Shown here: positions 1-7,613 of the stretch, one piece after another
How positions within the stretch are numbered: the first letter of the stretch is position 1
Layout: every line of letters begins with the position of its first letter
From: Hyphomicrobiales bacterium
Lineage (GTDB): Bacteria > Pseudomonadota > Alphaproteobacteria > Rhizobiales > NORP267
NCBI GenBank assembly: GCA_021775855.1
Contig: JAJFGZ010000028.1
Location: forward strand, 1 to 46,234
DNA length: 46,234 bases
Reading direction: 5' to 3'
Translations under genes and position numbers: made by a program
Notes under the pieces: model-generated
Seen by the model: only the letters and a program-made list of their open reading frames with translations
What the model was told of the DNA's origin: nothing
The model's database searches: none

Positions 1-138
1 GTCTTCGAACCAGCAATGCGCCCGGGTAATCGCTTTGACCAATGAAGGATCAGCCCTAGTCGTTTTGCCCTGACCCAGAATCAATCGCTTGCCCTGCACG
101 ATCCTTTGCGACTGGCGCGCTCGCCGTGATGGTGGGTA
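1..138 (-). pseudogene. fragment of a serine-recombinase-like C-terminal region (runs off the window)
   Basis: Read on the minus strand, 46 codons are open from position 138 to the window edge and are closed upstream by a TGA at 139-141. The segment [20 protein letters not shown] resembles the linker after the zinc-ribbon in large serine recombinases of alphaproteobacteria, where an ADPALVKA-IARA-WF pattern is common. There is no start codon, and the stop cuts it off from anything upstream, so this part looks like a broken gene. The rest lies outside the window. The assignment is from memory of the family pattern, so confidence is modest. Confidence 0.35.
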
Positions 139-362
139 TCAACGTACCTATCCCCGTTCCTGTTGCCTATCATTCGTTTCGAGGTTGGAAGCGTTCATTG
201 TTCGGCGATCATCATGTTCACGGGCCAGAAGGGATGCGCTTCTATACACGGCTTAAAACCATTACCAGTCGCTGGCCCACGGGCAGTTTGCTGGAATCCC
301 ATTATGTTATGCAGACTTTGTCCTAGTGCCAAAAGGGTTCGTGCTGAGAAGTTTGGTGCTCG

Positions 363-743
363 TTAGGAAACTGCGGACCCTTGTCGGGAGGCGGCTTCTT
401 CGGCTTCCTTGAGATGGCGCGGCAACATATACCTCTCGCCCCATTTTCTCAATTCCTCCAGCATGGGAGCAAGGGTGTTGCCGAGCTCGGTCAGCGAATA
501 TTCCACCTTCGGCGGGACCTGGGCATAAACTTTCCGGGCTATCAGGCCGTCCCGCTCGAGTTCTCTCAACTGGTTGGTCAACATTCTTTGGGTGACGTTG
601 GGCAAGCGGCGTTGCAGTTCGCCAAAGCGCATTGTGTTTTCGGAAAGCAGGGCCAGAAGAACCGGTTTCCATTTGCCGCCGATTGTATCGAGCGCGGCCT
701 GAACCGGGCAAGTTATGTAATGTTCCCGGCGATTTTGACGCAT
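363..743 (-). CDS. HxlR-family winged-helix transcriptional regulator
   Basis: A 126-residue protein of typical HxlR length. The N-terminus carries the family signature, Cys12 followed by PVQAALDTIGGKWKP, then a winged helix with RFGELQRRLPNVTQRMLTNQL (recognition helix around residues 45-65) and the wing segment VYAQVPPKVEYSLTELG. The ATG at 743 is chosen because a GGAGG lies just upstream; a longer reading from 803 would run through the promoter palindrome. Several HxlR proteins (YodB, QorR) sense quinones or electrophiles through one N-terminal cysteine and repress a neighbouring quinone reductase. The single Cys12 and the divergent oxidoreductase fit that model. The sensing role is inferred from context. 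Confidence 0.92.
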   Translation of the reverse strand: MRQNRREHYITCPVQAALDTIGGKWKPVLLALLSENTMRFGELQRRLPNVTQRMLTNQLRELERDGLIARKVYAQVPPKVEYSLTELGNTLAPMLEELRKWGERYMLPRHLKEAEEAASRQGSAVS

Positions 744-764
744 GGTATGCCTCCTATAGGATAC

Positions 765-785
765 TTTTGTATAGTATATACAAAA
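765..785. promoter_or_regulatory. perfect 9-bp inverted repeat, probable HxlR operator
   Basis: TTTTGTATA (765-773) and TATACAAAA (777-785) are exact reverse complements around a 3-bp GTA spacer. The site is in the divergent gap, 22 bp from the regulator start and 84 bp from the oxidoreductase start, as expected for an operator controlling both genes. HxlR/YodB operators are also AT-rich dyads. Binding is inferred. Confidence 0.7.
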
Positions 786-868
786 ATTGTGTGTACTTGG
801 CAATTGTAATCATACCCGATAGCTCTTTCCAGGTTGCGCGGCGCAATTTTCAAAAGGAGTTATTGGCA

Positions 869-1864
869 ATGGTCAGGGCTGCAGTCATTCATGAAAAAGG
901 GGGGCCAGACGTATTCCGATGGGAAGAGATTGATATTGGCTCTCCGGGTGATGGCGAGGTGCGTATCAGGAATGGCGCGATTGGTGTCAACTATGTCGAT
1001 ACCTATCATCGTAGAGGATTGCCTCACCCGTGGCCGGTTCCGCCATTGCCTGTGGTGCTTGGCTTTGAAGGTGTTGGTATCGTCGAAACAGTCGGGAGTG
1101 GTGTAACAGGTGTAAAACCTGGAGACCGGGTCGGGTATGCCCTGCCGCCGCATGGGTCTTATTCACAAGAACGCATTTATCCTGCAGAGAAGTTGGTCCC
1201 GGTGCCGGGCGGCATCAGCGATTCAGAGGTCGCGGCTGTCCTTCTGAAAGGTTTAACCGCTCAGTATCTGTTACGCCGCACATATCGGGTAAGTCCAGGC
1301 GACGTTATACTTGTGCATGCCGCAGCTGGCGGTATGGGATTGATTTTGTGCCAGTGGGGAAAACTTCTTGGCGCAACGGTCATCGGTACAGTCAGCAATG
1401 ACGAGAAGGCGGAGTTGGCGCGCCAGAACGGGTGCGATGTACCGATCGTTTTGGGGCAGGAAGATTTTGTGGAGACGATCAAAACGGTGACGGACGGGCG
1501 TGGCTGCGATGTCGTCTATGAGTCGATCGGTAAGGATACATTCCGGCGGTCGCTTGAATGTTTGCGGCCTATGGGACTATTGGTCAGCTATGGACATGCG
1601 TCTGGCGCGCCTGATCCAGTGGATGTGATTCAGGACCTCGGCGCGCGTGGTTCCCTGTTCGTTACGCGCCCCACATTGATGCATTATATGGCGGCTCACG
1701 ATGATCTGAAGGCTAGCGCAAGTGAACTTTTCGAGGTGGTTCAGAGCGGTGGCGTCAAGGCCCATGTCGGGAATGTTTATCACTTGCGTGACGTCGCTGA
1801 GGCGCACCGGGCGATCGAAAATCGGCGTACGAGCGGATCAACAATCCTGTTGCCTTTCGGGTAG
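869..1864 (+). CDS. NADPH:quinone oxidoreductase (zeta-crystallin-type MDR family)
   Basis: A 331-residue medium-chain reductase without the zinc ligands of true alcohol dehydrogenases. It opens with VRAAVIHEKGGPDVFRWEE, typical of QOR enzymes, has the substrate-side segment NYVDTYHRRGL near residue 50, and the nucleotide-binding motif HAAAGGMGLILCQWGKLLGA near residues 145-165. These enzymes reduce quinones or enals with NADPH in the cytoplasm. The start at ATG 869 follows AAAGGAG; in-frame sequence upstream crosses the intergenic palindrome and is not coding. It is divergent from the HxlR regulator, a common pairing for electrophile-inducible quinone detoxification. The natural substrate cannot be read from sequence. 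Confidence 0.9.
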   Translation: MVRAAVIHEKGGPDVFRWEEIDIGSPGDGEVRIRNGAIGVNYVDTYHRRGLPHPWPVPPLPVVLGFEGVGIVETVGSGVTGVKPGDRVGYALPPHGSYSQERIYPAEKLVPVPGGISDSEVAAVLLKGLTAQYLLRRTYRVSPGDVILVHAAAGGMGLILCQWGKLLGATVIGTVSNDEKAELARQNGCDVPIVLGQEDFVETIKTVTDGRGCDVVYESIGKDTFRRSLECLRPMGLLVSYGHASGAPDPVDVIQDLGARGSLFVTRPTLMHYMAAHDDLKASASELFEVVQSGGVKAHVGNVYHLRDVAEAHRAIENRRTSGSTILLPFG

Positions 1865-1975
1865 AGGGCGGCAGATAGAGACCGTCTGACTTGAACCAAA
1901 ATTATTTGGTTTCAGATGGTGAACCTTGCCAGTCTCACGAGAGGTGTCAACCAGTGTATTCAGGGAGACGTGTCT

Positions 1976-3607
1976 ATGGGTGAACGAAAGACGATTGAAA
2001 CGGATGTTCTTGTGATAGGTGGCGGTGTCGCTGGCAACGCTGCGGCGCTGACGGCCGCTGAGGCCGGTGTCAGGGTCATGCAATTGTACAAGGGACCGGC
2101 AACATCGGCGATCTCGACTGGGTTCCTGACCTATCCTGTGGAGGGTCGTTTCGGCCGCGATCAGCTTGAAGAAACGCTGCTCAATGTCACCGGGAAAGGG
2201 TTGTGCGATCGGGCATTGATGAACCGATTTCTTAGCGAGAGTTCGGAAGAAGTGCAGGCTGCCATTCGCCGGTACGGAATTCCGGTTGATGAGGCTCCGC
2301 GTGGCGTGCGGGCACGCCGGGCTGTTGGGCGTCGCGGCAAAGAGCTTGTCGGCGAGGATTATAGTGTCGCGGGTGTCCGCGACATGACCTCTGTGGTCAT
2401 GGAGTTTTCCGCAACGCACGGAACGTCCCTTTTTTCCGGAAGTTTGAAAGCCGTGTTGGCCGAGTCAATTCAACGCGATAAAGGCACGGCCCTGAAGATT
2501 TCACCAGATGGATCGTCCGTTATCGCGTTGATCGACGGTGATTTTGCCTGGATTTCGACAAAAGCAATCGTTCTTGCCACTGGAGGGGTTCAAGGTCTTT
2601 ATGAATTTACGGATAATCCACCCAGCCTGATTGGTGACGGTCATGCGATGGCGTTAGAAGCCGGTGCCGCTCTGACCGATATGGAGTTTATTCAGTTCTA
2701 CCCATTGGCGCTTGCCGAGGAGGGCGCTCCGGCAATTTTTATCTACCCGGATTTTCCTCCGGGAGGGCGTATCGTCAATGGTGCGGGGACGGATATTCTG
2801 CAGAAACATTTTGACGGGTCGCAAACCCTGGGGGAATTTGATAACTGGGATTATCTGTCGGTCGTCCTGCAGCAGGAAATCATGGAGGGACAGGACGTAT
2901 ATATCGACTTTACGGGCACGGCCCCGGAAGCGTGGAGTGACGGGTCCCTGACAAAATTGTTCCTTGATAAATATGCACCGGGATATATGAAGCGGGTGGT
3001 CCGGGTATCACCAATTGCGCACTACACGATCGGCGGGGTAGGTACGAATGCAGAATGCGAAACCGATGTGCCAGGTCTATATGCTGTAGGCGAGGTCGCG
3101 GGCGGGTTGCACGGCGCTAATCGTCACGGCGGCGTGGCGTTGGCCGAGGGCGTAACCTTCGGGCGGATCGCGGGCAGGAACGCGGCAGCGCATTCCACGA
3201 GGCACCATGCAGCGTCCTGCTTGGATGATTCATTCGAGCAGAGCAAACCAGGCCTGGCCTTCAATGCCGGGGATGTCATGGCTGCACTTCGCCGAATGTG
3301 CCAGAAGATGATGGGACCGTTGCGTGATGGTCCTGATCTTAAAAAAATGGAACTGCAGCTACTTGAACTTACTGCTGAAGCAGAGGAATTCGGCTGGGAC
3401 AATCCAACCGGGTATGCACGGGTATTGGCCTACAAACGGTCCCTGATGCTGGCTGAATCCATGCGATGTTTCATGCTCAATCGGACCGAGAGCCGTGGAG
3501 TTCATTTCCGTCGTGACTACCCTGAAATTGATCGAGAATGGTTGATGAAGCAGGTCATGATTCTTGGTAGCGACGGAAAACCGGTTTTCAAAAAAAAGGC
3601 GGTATAG
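1976..3607 (+). CDS. FAD-dependent fumarate reductase/succinate dehydrogenase-type flavoprotein
   Basis: A 543-residue protein of the FAD-binding 2 superfamily. The N-terminal dinucleotide fold DVLVIGGGVAGNAAALTAAE starts near residue 8. The segment SPIAHYTIGGVGTN and then GLYAVGEVAGGLHGANRHGG match the FAD/active-site region of SdhA, FrdA and NadB enzymes. The C-terminus has the SdhA-like helical domain ending in RTESRGVHFRRDYP. ATG 1976 is preferred because GGGAG lies upstream; a start at 1916 would add 20 residues before the FAD fold. No iron-sulfur or membrane-anchor subunit gene is adjacent, so it may be a soluble oxidase or reductase of unknown substrate. It lies 111 bp after the quinone oxidoreductase and could be co-transcribed. 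Confidence 0.82.
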   Translation: MGERKTIETDVLVIGGGVAGNAAALTAAEAGVRVMQLYKGPATSAISTGFLTYPVEGRFGRDQLEETLLNVTGKGLCDRALMNRFLSESSEEVQAAIRRYGIPVDEAPRGVRARRAVGRRGKELVGEDYSVAGVRDMTSVVMEFSATHGTSLFSGSLKAVLAESIQRDKGTALKISPDGSSVIALIDGDFAWISTKAIVLATGGVQGLYEFTDNPPSLIGDGHAMALEAGAALTDMEFIQFYPLALAEEGAPAIFIYPDFPPGGRIVNGAGTDILQKHFDGSQTLGEFDNWDYLSVVLQQEIMEGQDVYIDFTGTAPEAWSDGSLTKLFLDKYAPGYMKRVVRVSPIAHYTIGGVGTNAECETDVPGLYAVGEVAGGLHGANRHGGVALAEGVTFGRIAGRNAAAHSTRHHAASCLDDSFEQSKPGLAFNAGDVMAALRRMCQKMMGPLRDGPDLKKMELQLLELTAEAEEFGWDNPTGYARVLAYKRSLMLAESMRCFMLNRTESRGVHFRRDYPEIDREWLMKQVMILGSDGKPVFKKKAV

Positions 3608-3834
3608 TCGCAGCCAAAACTTTCTTCTATCTGGTAGAAAGTCCTTGGGCAGCATGCTTCCCAATAACTGGAATTCTCACCGAGGGAATATTCTCGGAAT
3701 GGAACTGTCATGTCGACAAGTGATAGGCGAGCAGGTCTCCCTTTCAAAGTTCGTTATAAGTTTCAACAACCTGTCCGAATTTCCAGGACCATTTCTGACC
3801 GCAAATTCTACGACAATGGATGAGGGATTATTGG

Positions 3835-4749
3835 TTATTTTCCGGCGCGCTCGGACAACCAGATCCCGCTGAGAATCAGGGCCAGAGCTATCCCATGAAA
3901 CATCTTGAAAGACTCTCCCAATACAAGGACCGCCAGGATGGATGCGAATATGGGCACCAGGTTTATAAAGATGCCCGCCCTCGCCGGTCCGAGCAGCTCG
4001 ACCCCGCGAATGAACGCCAGTTGGGCCAGGAAAGACGGAAATAACGCGATCAACGCGATGATGACCAACCCCTTGGGGGTTGGCCACTGGGTCTGGTTGA
4101 GCGCCAATTCAACAAAGACCAGCGGGATCGACGCGAGCAGCGCGGCACCCGCCATAACGGCAAACAAGGCCATCGGGGGGGCCGGTGGGAAACGGCGCAG
4201 GCCGAGCGTGTATCCCGCATATAACAGTCCCGCAATCAGCATCAGCAGATCACCGGAATTGAACGCGAGTGTTGTCAGAGTTTCCAAATCTCCACCCGAC
4301 GCGACGATCAAAACGCCGAACATGGTCACGGCTACCCCCACACCCTGTAAAGGAACAATTCGATCACTATAAATCAGAAACGCACCCAAGAGAACAAACA
4401 CCGGGATCGATCCCTGAATAATGCCAATATTCACCGCAGTGGTCGTATAGGCCGCCATATAGAAAAGTACATTGAAGCCGGTATATCCGAGCGCCCCCAT
4501 CATCGCGAGGAATGGGAGGTGGGGCCGGATCGCGGTCCAGTTGAGCCCAATCGATTTTCTGTCAATCAGGACGAGAAGCATCAGGACCCCAGCCCAACGC
4601 AGCAACACCAGCAACATCGGCGATACTTCGCCAACCGCCATGCGGCTAAATACGGCGTTTGCACCCCAGCATAGCGCCGTAAACAACAGAAACAGATAAG
4701 CACGGGCTATGGGTCTGGAACGGGTTTGCGAGCCATCGTCAATGTTCAT
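3835..4749 (-). CDS. EamA/DMT-family membrane transporter
   Basis: A 304-residue protein with about ten hydrophobic helices arranged as two EamA repeats. The first begins AYLFLLFTALCWGANAVFSR near residue 11, the typical Trp-Gly-Asn start of this family. The second starts around DLLMLIAGLLYAGYTLGLRR. Members export amino acids, nucleotides or other small metabolites across the inner membrane; the substrate is not predictable here. ATG 4749 is the first ATG. A TTG at 4770 is in frame, but it lies inside the neighbouring IS relic. Neither start has a clear Shine-Dalgarno, perhaps because the insertion removed the native leader. It is convergent with the flavoprotein gene across a 227-bp gap that holds only weak hairpins (e.g. 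3619-3642). Confidence 0.88.
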   Translation of the reverse strand: MNIDDGSQTRSRPIARAYLFLLFTALCWGANAVFSRMAVGEVSPMLLVLLRWAGVLMLLVLIDRKSIGLNWTAIRPHLPFLAMMGALGYTGFNVLFYMAAYTTTAVNIGIIQGSIPVFVLLGAFLIYSDRIVPLQGVGVAVTMFGVLIVASGGDLETLTTLAFNSGDLLMLIAGLLYAGYTLGLRRFPPAPPMALFAVMAGAALLASIPLVFVELALNQTQWPTPKGLVIIALIALFPSFLAQLAFIRGVELLGPARAGIFINLVPIFASILAVLVLGESFKMFHGIALALILSGIWLSERAGK

Positions 4750-4756
4750 GATTTTG

Positions 4757-5548
4757 ATATCAGTTGCCAATGGGCATTGTCAGAGGGAAACCGCTTGAGC
4801 AGATTAAATGCGTTTCCTAATCTCGTCGAATGAGAAATCCGTTTCGGTATTTCAAGACTGCCCCTGAGATTATCTGCCATGCTGTGATGATGTAAATCCG
4901 TTTTCCACATTCACTTCAAAATGTTGAGGATCTGCTGCACGAGTGTGGGATCGAGATAAGCCATGAGACAGTACGGTTATGGTGAAATCGATTTGATCCG
5001 ATATTTGCTGCCCAGATTAAAAAGAGACGGGCTGGACCGGGAAGAAATTGGTCAAGTTTGAAACGGCATCTAGACGAAATATTCGTCCGGACAAATGGAG
5101 AGACTCATTACTTTTGGCGGGCTGTTGATCACGAAAGTGAGGTCCTTGAAGCGTTTGTCACCAAGCGCCGGAACCGCAAAGCAGCACTGAAATTTCTACG
5201 CAAAGCAGCGAAACGATATGGCAGCCCAAAGGTTGTTGTAAAGGATAAACTTCGGTCCTATCGGGCGGCCATGAAAGAGATTGGCAATGATGTACGCCAG
5301 GAATCTGGTCACAGGCTCAGCAATCAGGCCGACAACTCTCACCAGCCATATCGACGACGAGAGCGAGCGATGGCGAGATTCCGTAGTTTTGCAACGTTAC
5401 AGAAATTCATCTCGGCTCACTCTTCGATCCACAACCATTTCAACCATCAACGACATCTTCACAGTTGTTACAATTTCAAAATCATTCGTGCTGAAGGGCT
5501 AACAGTGTGGCGATGGTTGGTTGTCAGGGAACTGTTCGCAACAGGGTT
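4757..5548 (+). mobile_element. degenerate IS6-family insertion sequence (about 790 bp)
   Basis: A transposase relic of IS6/IS26 type is flanked by degraded terminal inverted repeats. The right end TTCGCAACAGGGTT (5535-5548) resembles the TTTGCAACAG core of IS6 ends. The left end around 4757-4770, ATATCAGTTGCCAA, matches the CTGTTGCAAA core less well. The interval is close to the normal length of the family, and the left end sits the expected distance (about 70 bp) before the transposase start. No convincing target duplication remains. The right end is fairly certain; the left end is an inference. Confidence 0.6.
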
Positions 5549-5576
5549 TCTGTCGATAGGAATCAGTTACCCCTGA
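4830..5576 (+). pseudogene. IS6-family DDE transposase, inactivated by two nonsense codons
   Basis: One continuous frame from ATG 4830 (MRNPFRYFKTAPEII) matches an IS6 transposase along its length, but it is interrupted by TAA at 4893-4895 (where MYVRF is usual) and TGA at 4983-4985 (replacing a Trp before NRF). After these come RHLDEIFVRTNGETHYFWRA with the first catalytic Asp, VVVKDKLRSYRAAMKEIG with the second Asp, and SNQADNSHQPYRRRERAMAR. In the last segment the usual catalytic Glu of the R-x-ENSH motif is Asp. The normal stop is lost, and the frame reads through the right end of the element to 5576. Two point nonsense mutations, a changed catalytic residue and no frameshift indicate decay by substitution. 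Confidence 0.85.
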
Positions 5577-5694
5577 AACTGCCTTTTGAGCGCAGCGCGA
5601 AAGAGGTTGATTGCACAGGCAGTTTCTCTTCGCCAAAAATAAATTACCGACTATAGTCGGGGTCAATCGCATTGAACTGGGGCAAGAATAATCG

Positions 5695-6603
5695 GTGTCT
5701 GTGGAGGCAGAGAGAAAAAATTCGCGGGCGGGCCAAACTTGCCCGGTTTGCGATATGGCGATGAGGGTTCGCCAGCCTCAATGGTGGCAGGTTTGCGCCA
5801 ATTGCGGCATGGAAGCATCCACGCTTGAACCGGTTTTTGACAACCGGCCGATGGAAGAAATGTTTGACTGGGATCAACGCCAGTCGGCGCTGGCGGATTT
5901 GCGCAAGGTGAATTTTGAACGTCTTCTCGATCTGGTCGCAGCAATTGCTCCGGCGCCTGCGCGGTTGCTAGACGTTGGCTGTGCGGAGGGATGGTTCCTG
6001 GAGGCGGCGCAAAGACGCGGGTATCAAATCGAGGGTATCGAGCCAGACCAGAGAATGGCGGACACGGTTGGCGCCAGTTTTGTTGTGCGGAACGGCTTTT
6101 TTCCGGATGTGCTGTCATCCTCTGACAAGTTCGATATCATAACATTTAACGACGTATTCGAACATCTGCCGGATGTTAACCAGGCTATCGCTGCGTGCCA
6201 TCGCCATCTCACCGACAACGGTATTCTGGTATTCAATTTACCGAACGCGCAAGGCGGTCTTTATCGAATTTCGCGCCTGTTGAAGGGGTTTGGATTCGAG
6301 GGGCCATTTTCGCGTATGTGGCAGGCAGACTATCCGTCGCCGCACCTCACCTATTTTAGCCCGGCCACGCTCCGCGGCCTCGCGCACAAAAACGCGTTTG
6401 AAGAAAAGCTGACATCAGAGCTGCCGCCATTTGAGGTGGCCGGATTGTGGTCGAGGATTCGTTGCGACCGGACGCGCTCGCTGGCCTATAGCACCGTCTC
6501 CTGGGCGGGGGTCATGGGAGCCGTGCCGTTCCTCAAATTAATGCCATCTGACATTATTGTTCAGATGTTCGGTAAAAGCGGAAACACGCCAGAGGTTCAT
6601 TAG
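5695..6603 (+). CDS. class I SAM methyltransferase with N-terminal zinc ribbon
   Basis: A 302-residue protein. An N-terminal CPVC (residues 16-19) and CANC (34-37) form a likely four-Cys zinc ribbon. A Methyltransf_23-type fold follows, with the SAM-binding motif LLDVGCAEGWFLEAAQRRGY near residues 90-110, the acidic motif II IEGIEPD, and DIITFNDVFEHLPD. This arrangement is common in methyltransferases of polysaccharide and lipid-sugar clusters. The start is GTG 5695; the next ATG (5758) would remove part of the zinc ribbon. The stop overlaps the next start by one base (TAGTG), implying coupled translation with the flippase-like gene. The substrate is unknown but is presumably a sugar or lipid intermediate. 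Confidence 0.85.
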   Translation: MSVEAERKNSRAGQTCPVCDMAMRVRQPQWWQVCANCGMEASTLEPVFDNRPMEEMFDWDQRQSALADLRKVNFERLLDLVAAIAPAPARLLDVGCAEGWFLEAAQRRGYQIEGIEPDQRMADTVGASFVVRNGFFPDVLSSSDKFDIITFNDVFEHLPDVNQAIAACHRHLTDNGILVFNLPNAQGGLYRISRLLKGFGFEGPFSRMWQADYPSPHLTYFSPATLRGLAHKNAFEEKLTSELPPFEVAGLWSRIRCDRTRSLAYSTVSWAGVMGAVPFLKLMPSDIIVQMFGKSGNTPEVH

Positions 6604-7613
6604 TGCGGGCTCGTCTCCCTGAAAATCTCACATTGATTGGGCAGAAATCAGCGTGGTTATGGACGCTGGTTCTGACAATTGTCGCGATTGTCTGGTTTGC
6701 ATCCACAACCGACCTCGCATCTTTCCGTGAAGCTCTGGGTCGGGTTGGGACGGGTGCGCTTGTCATTTTCGCTGTATGCCTGACCGTGAATATGGTCTTG
6801 GAGCTTCTTTGGCTGTCGTTGATCTGTGGGGGCACGAATGCCTTTCGCGGATCGCTGCGTGTGACGGGATGGTATATGCTGGCAACAGTCATTCTGCCGG
6901 CGAGACTGGGCGACGTTGTGTGGATGTACTTGATGCACAAGTGGCTGTCGCTACCGGGCGGGCGGGCAGTTTTTGTGGCGCTTTATCACAGACTATTGGA
7001 TTTTATTGTCGCCAGCCTTTTCTTTGCGATCGCTGTCCTGATCGCCGGGACCGAAAGTTATGGTGGCGGAATTTGGTTCATTGCTACAGGAGCCCTTTTT
7101 GTTCTTGCGACAATCGTGCTCTATCTGGATTTCTTTCTCGGGCTTGCGGCACGAATTTTGATCGGGACGAGAAAACATAGTGGGTTGGCGTTGCTCAACT
7201 TGCTACTGCGACAAATTCTTCAAGTCCGGATCTGGTATAGGCACCAACTGTCCCGGCGTCTCCTCATCGCAACTTTCTCGATCATCGTTTTACGTTGGCT
7301 TTTTATACTTTTTGGCATCAGCGTTCTGATCTATTCAACCGCCGACGGTCTCGGCTGGCAGGACGCACTTTTTGCGACAAATATTTATGTATACGTATCA
7401 ATTATTCCGCTGCAGGCCCTTGGGGGATTTGGCATTGGCGAAGCAAGTCTCGCAGGTTTGTTGGTTGTATTCGGACTTCCTTTGGGCATAGCCACGGCGA
7501 TCAGTCTGCTTATCCGAGTGGCCATCAACATTGGCCACTTCATCTTCTGGCTCGTTGTGTTCCTGTATTTTTTGATTTCGCCGCCGGCGAGACCGGCAGC
7601 CGCGCACTCATAA
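6603..7613 (+). CDS. flippase-like integral membrane protein (LPG synthase TM / UPF0104 type)
   Basis: A 336-residue protein with about eight hydrophobic segments. The helix around LLWLSLICGGTNAFRGSLRV and the conserved LPARLGDVVWMYLMHKW segment near residues 95-115 are typical of the lysylphosphatidylglycerol-synthase transmembrane family (AglD-like). The later GGFGIGEASLAGLLVVFGLP near residue 275 is the second family signature. Such proteins in glycan clusters are thought to flip or handle lipid-linked intermediates. The GTG start at 6603 overlaps the stop of the upstream methyltransferase. The last 74 bp overlap the convergent GT2 gene. Confidence 0.85.
   Translation: MRARLPENLTLIGQKSAWLWTLVLTIVAIVWFASTTDLASFREALGRVGTGALVIFAVCLTVNMVLELLWLSLICGGTNAFRGSLRVTGWYMLATVILPARLGDVVWMYLMHKWLSLPGGRAVFVALYHRLLDFIVASLFFAIAVLIAGTESYGGGIWFIATGALFVLATIVLYLDFFLGLAARILIGTRKHSGLALLNLLLRQILQVRIWYRHQLSRRLLIATFSIIVLRWLFILFGISVLIYSTADGLGWQDALFATNIYVYVSIIPLQALGGFGIGEASLAGLLVVFGLPLGIATAISLLIRVAINIGHFIFWLVVFLYFLISPPARPAAAHS

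Noticed and set aside
1894-1911. AACCAAA/TTTGGTT inverted repeat between the quinone reductase and flavoprotein genes
   Set aside because: A short AT-rich dyad without T-run or known operator; too weak to call a terminator or site.
4764-4773. TTGCCAATGG similar to the repeat before the second DMT gene
   Set aside because: It lies within the inferred left end of the IS6 relic, so the likeness is probably chance, not a shared operator.
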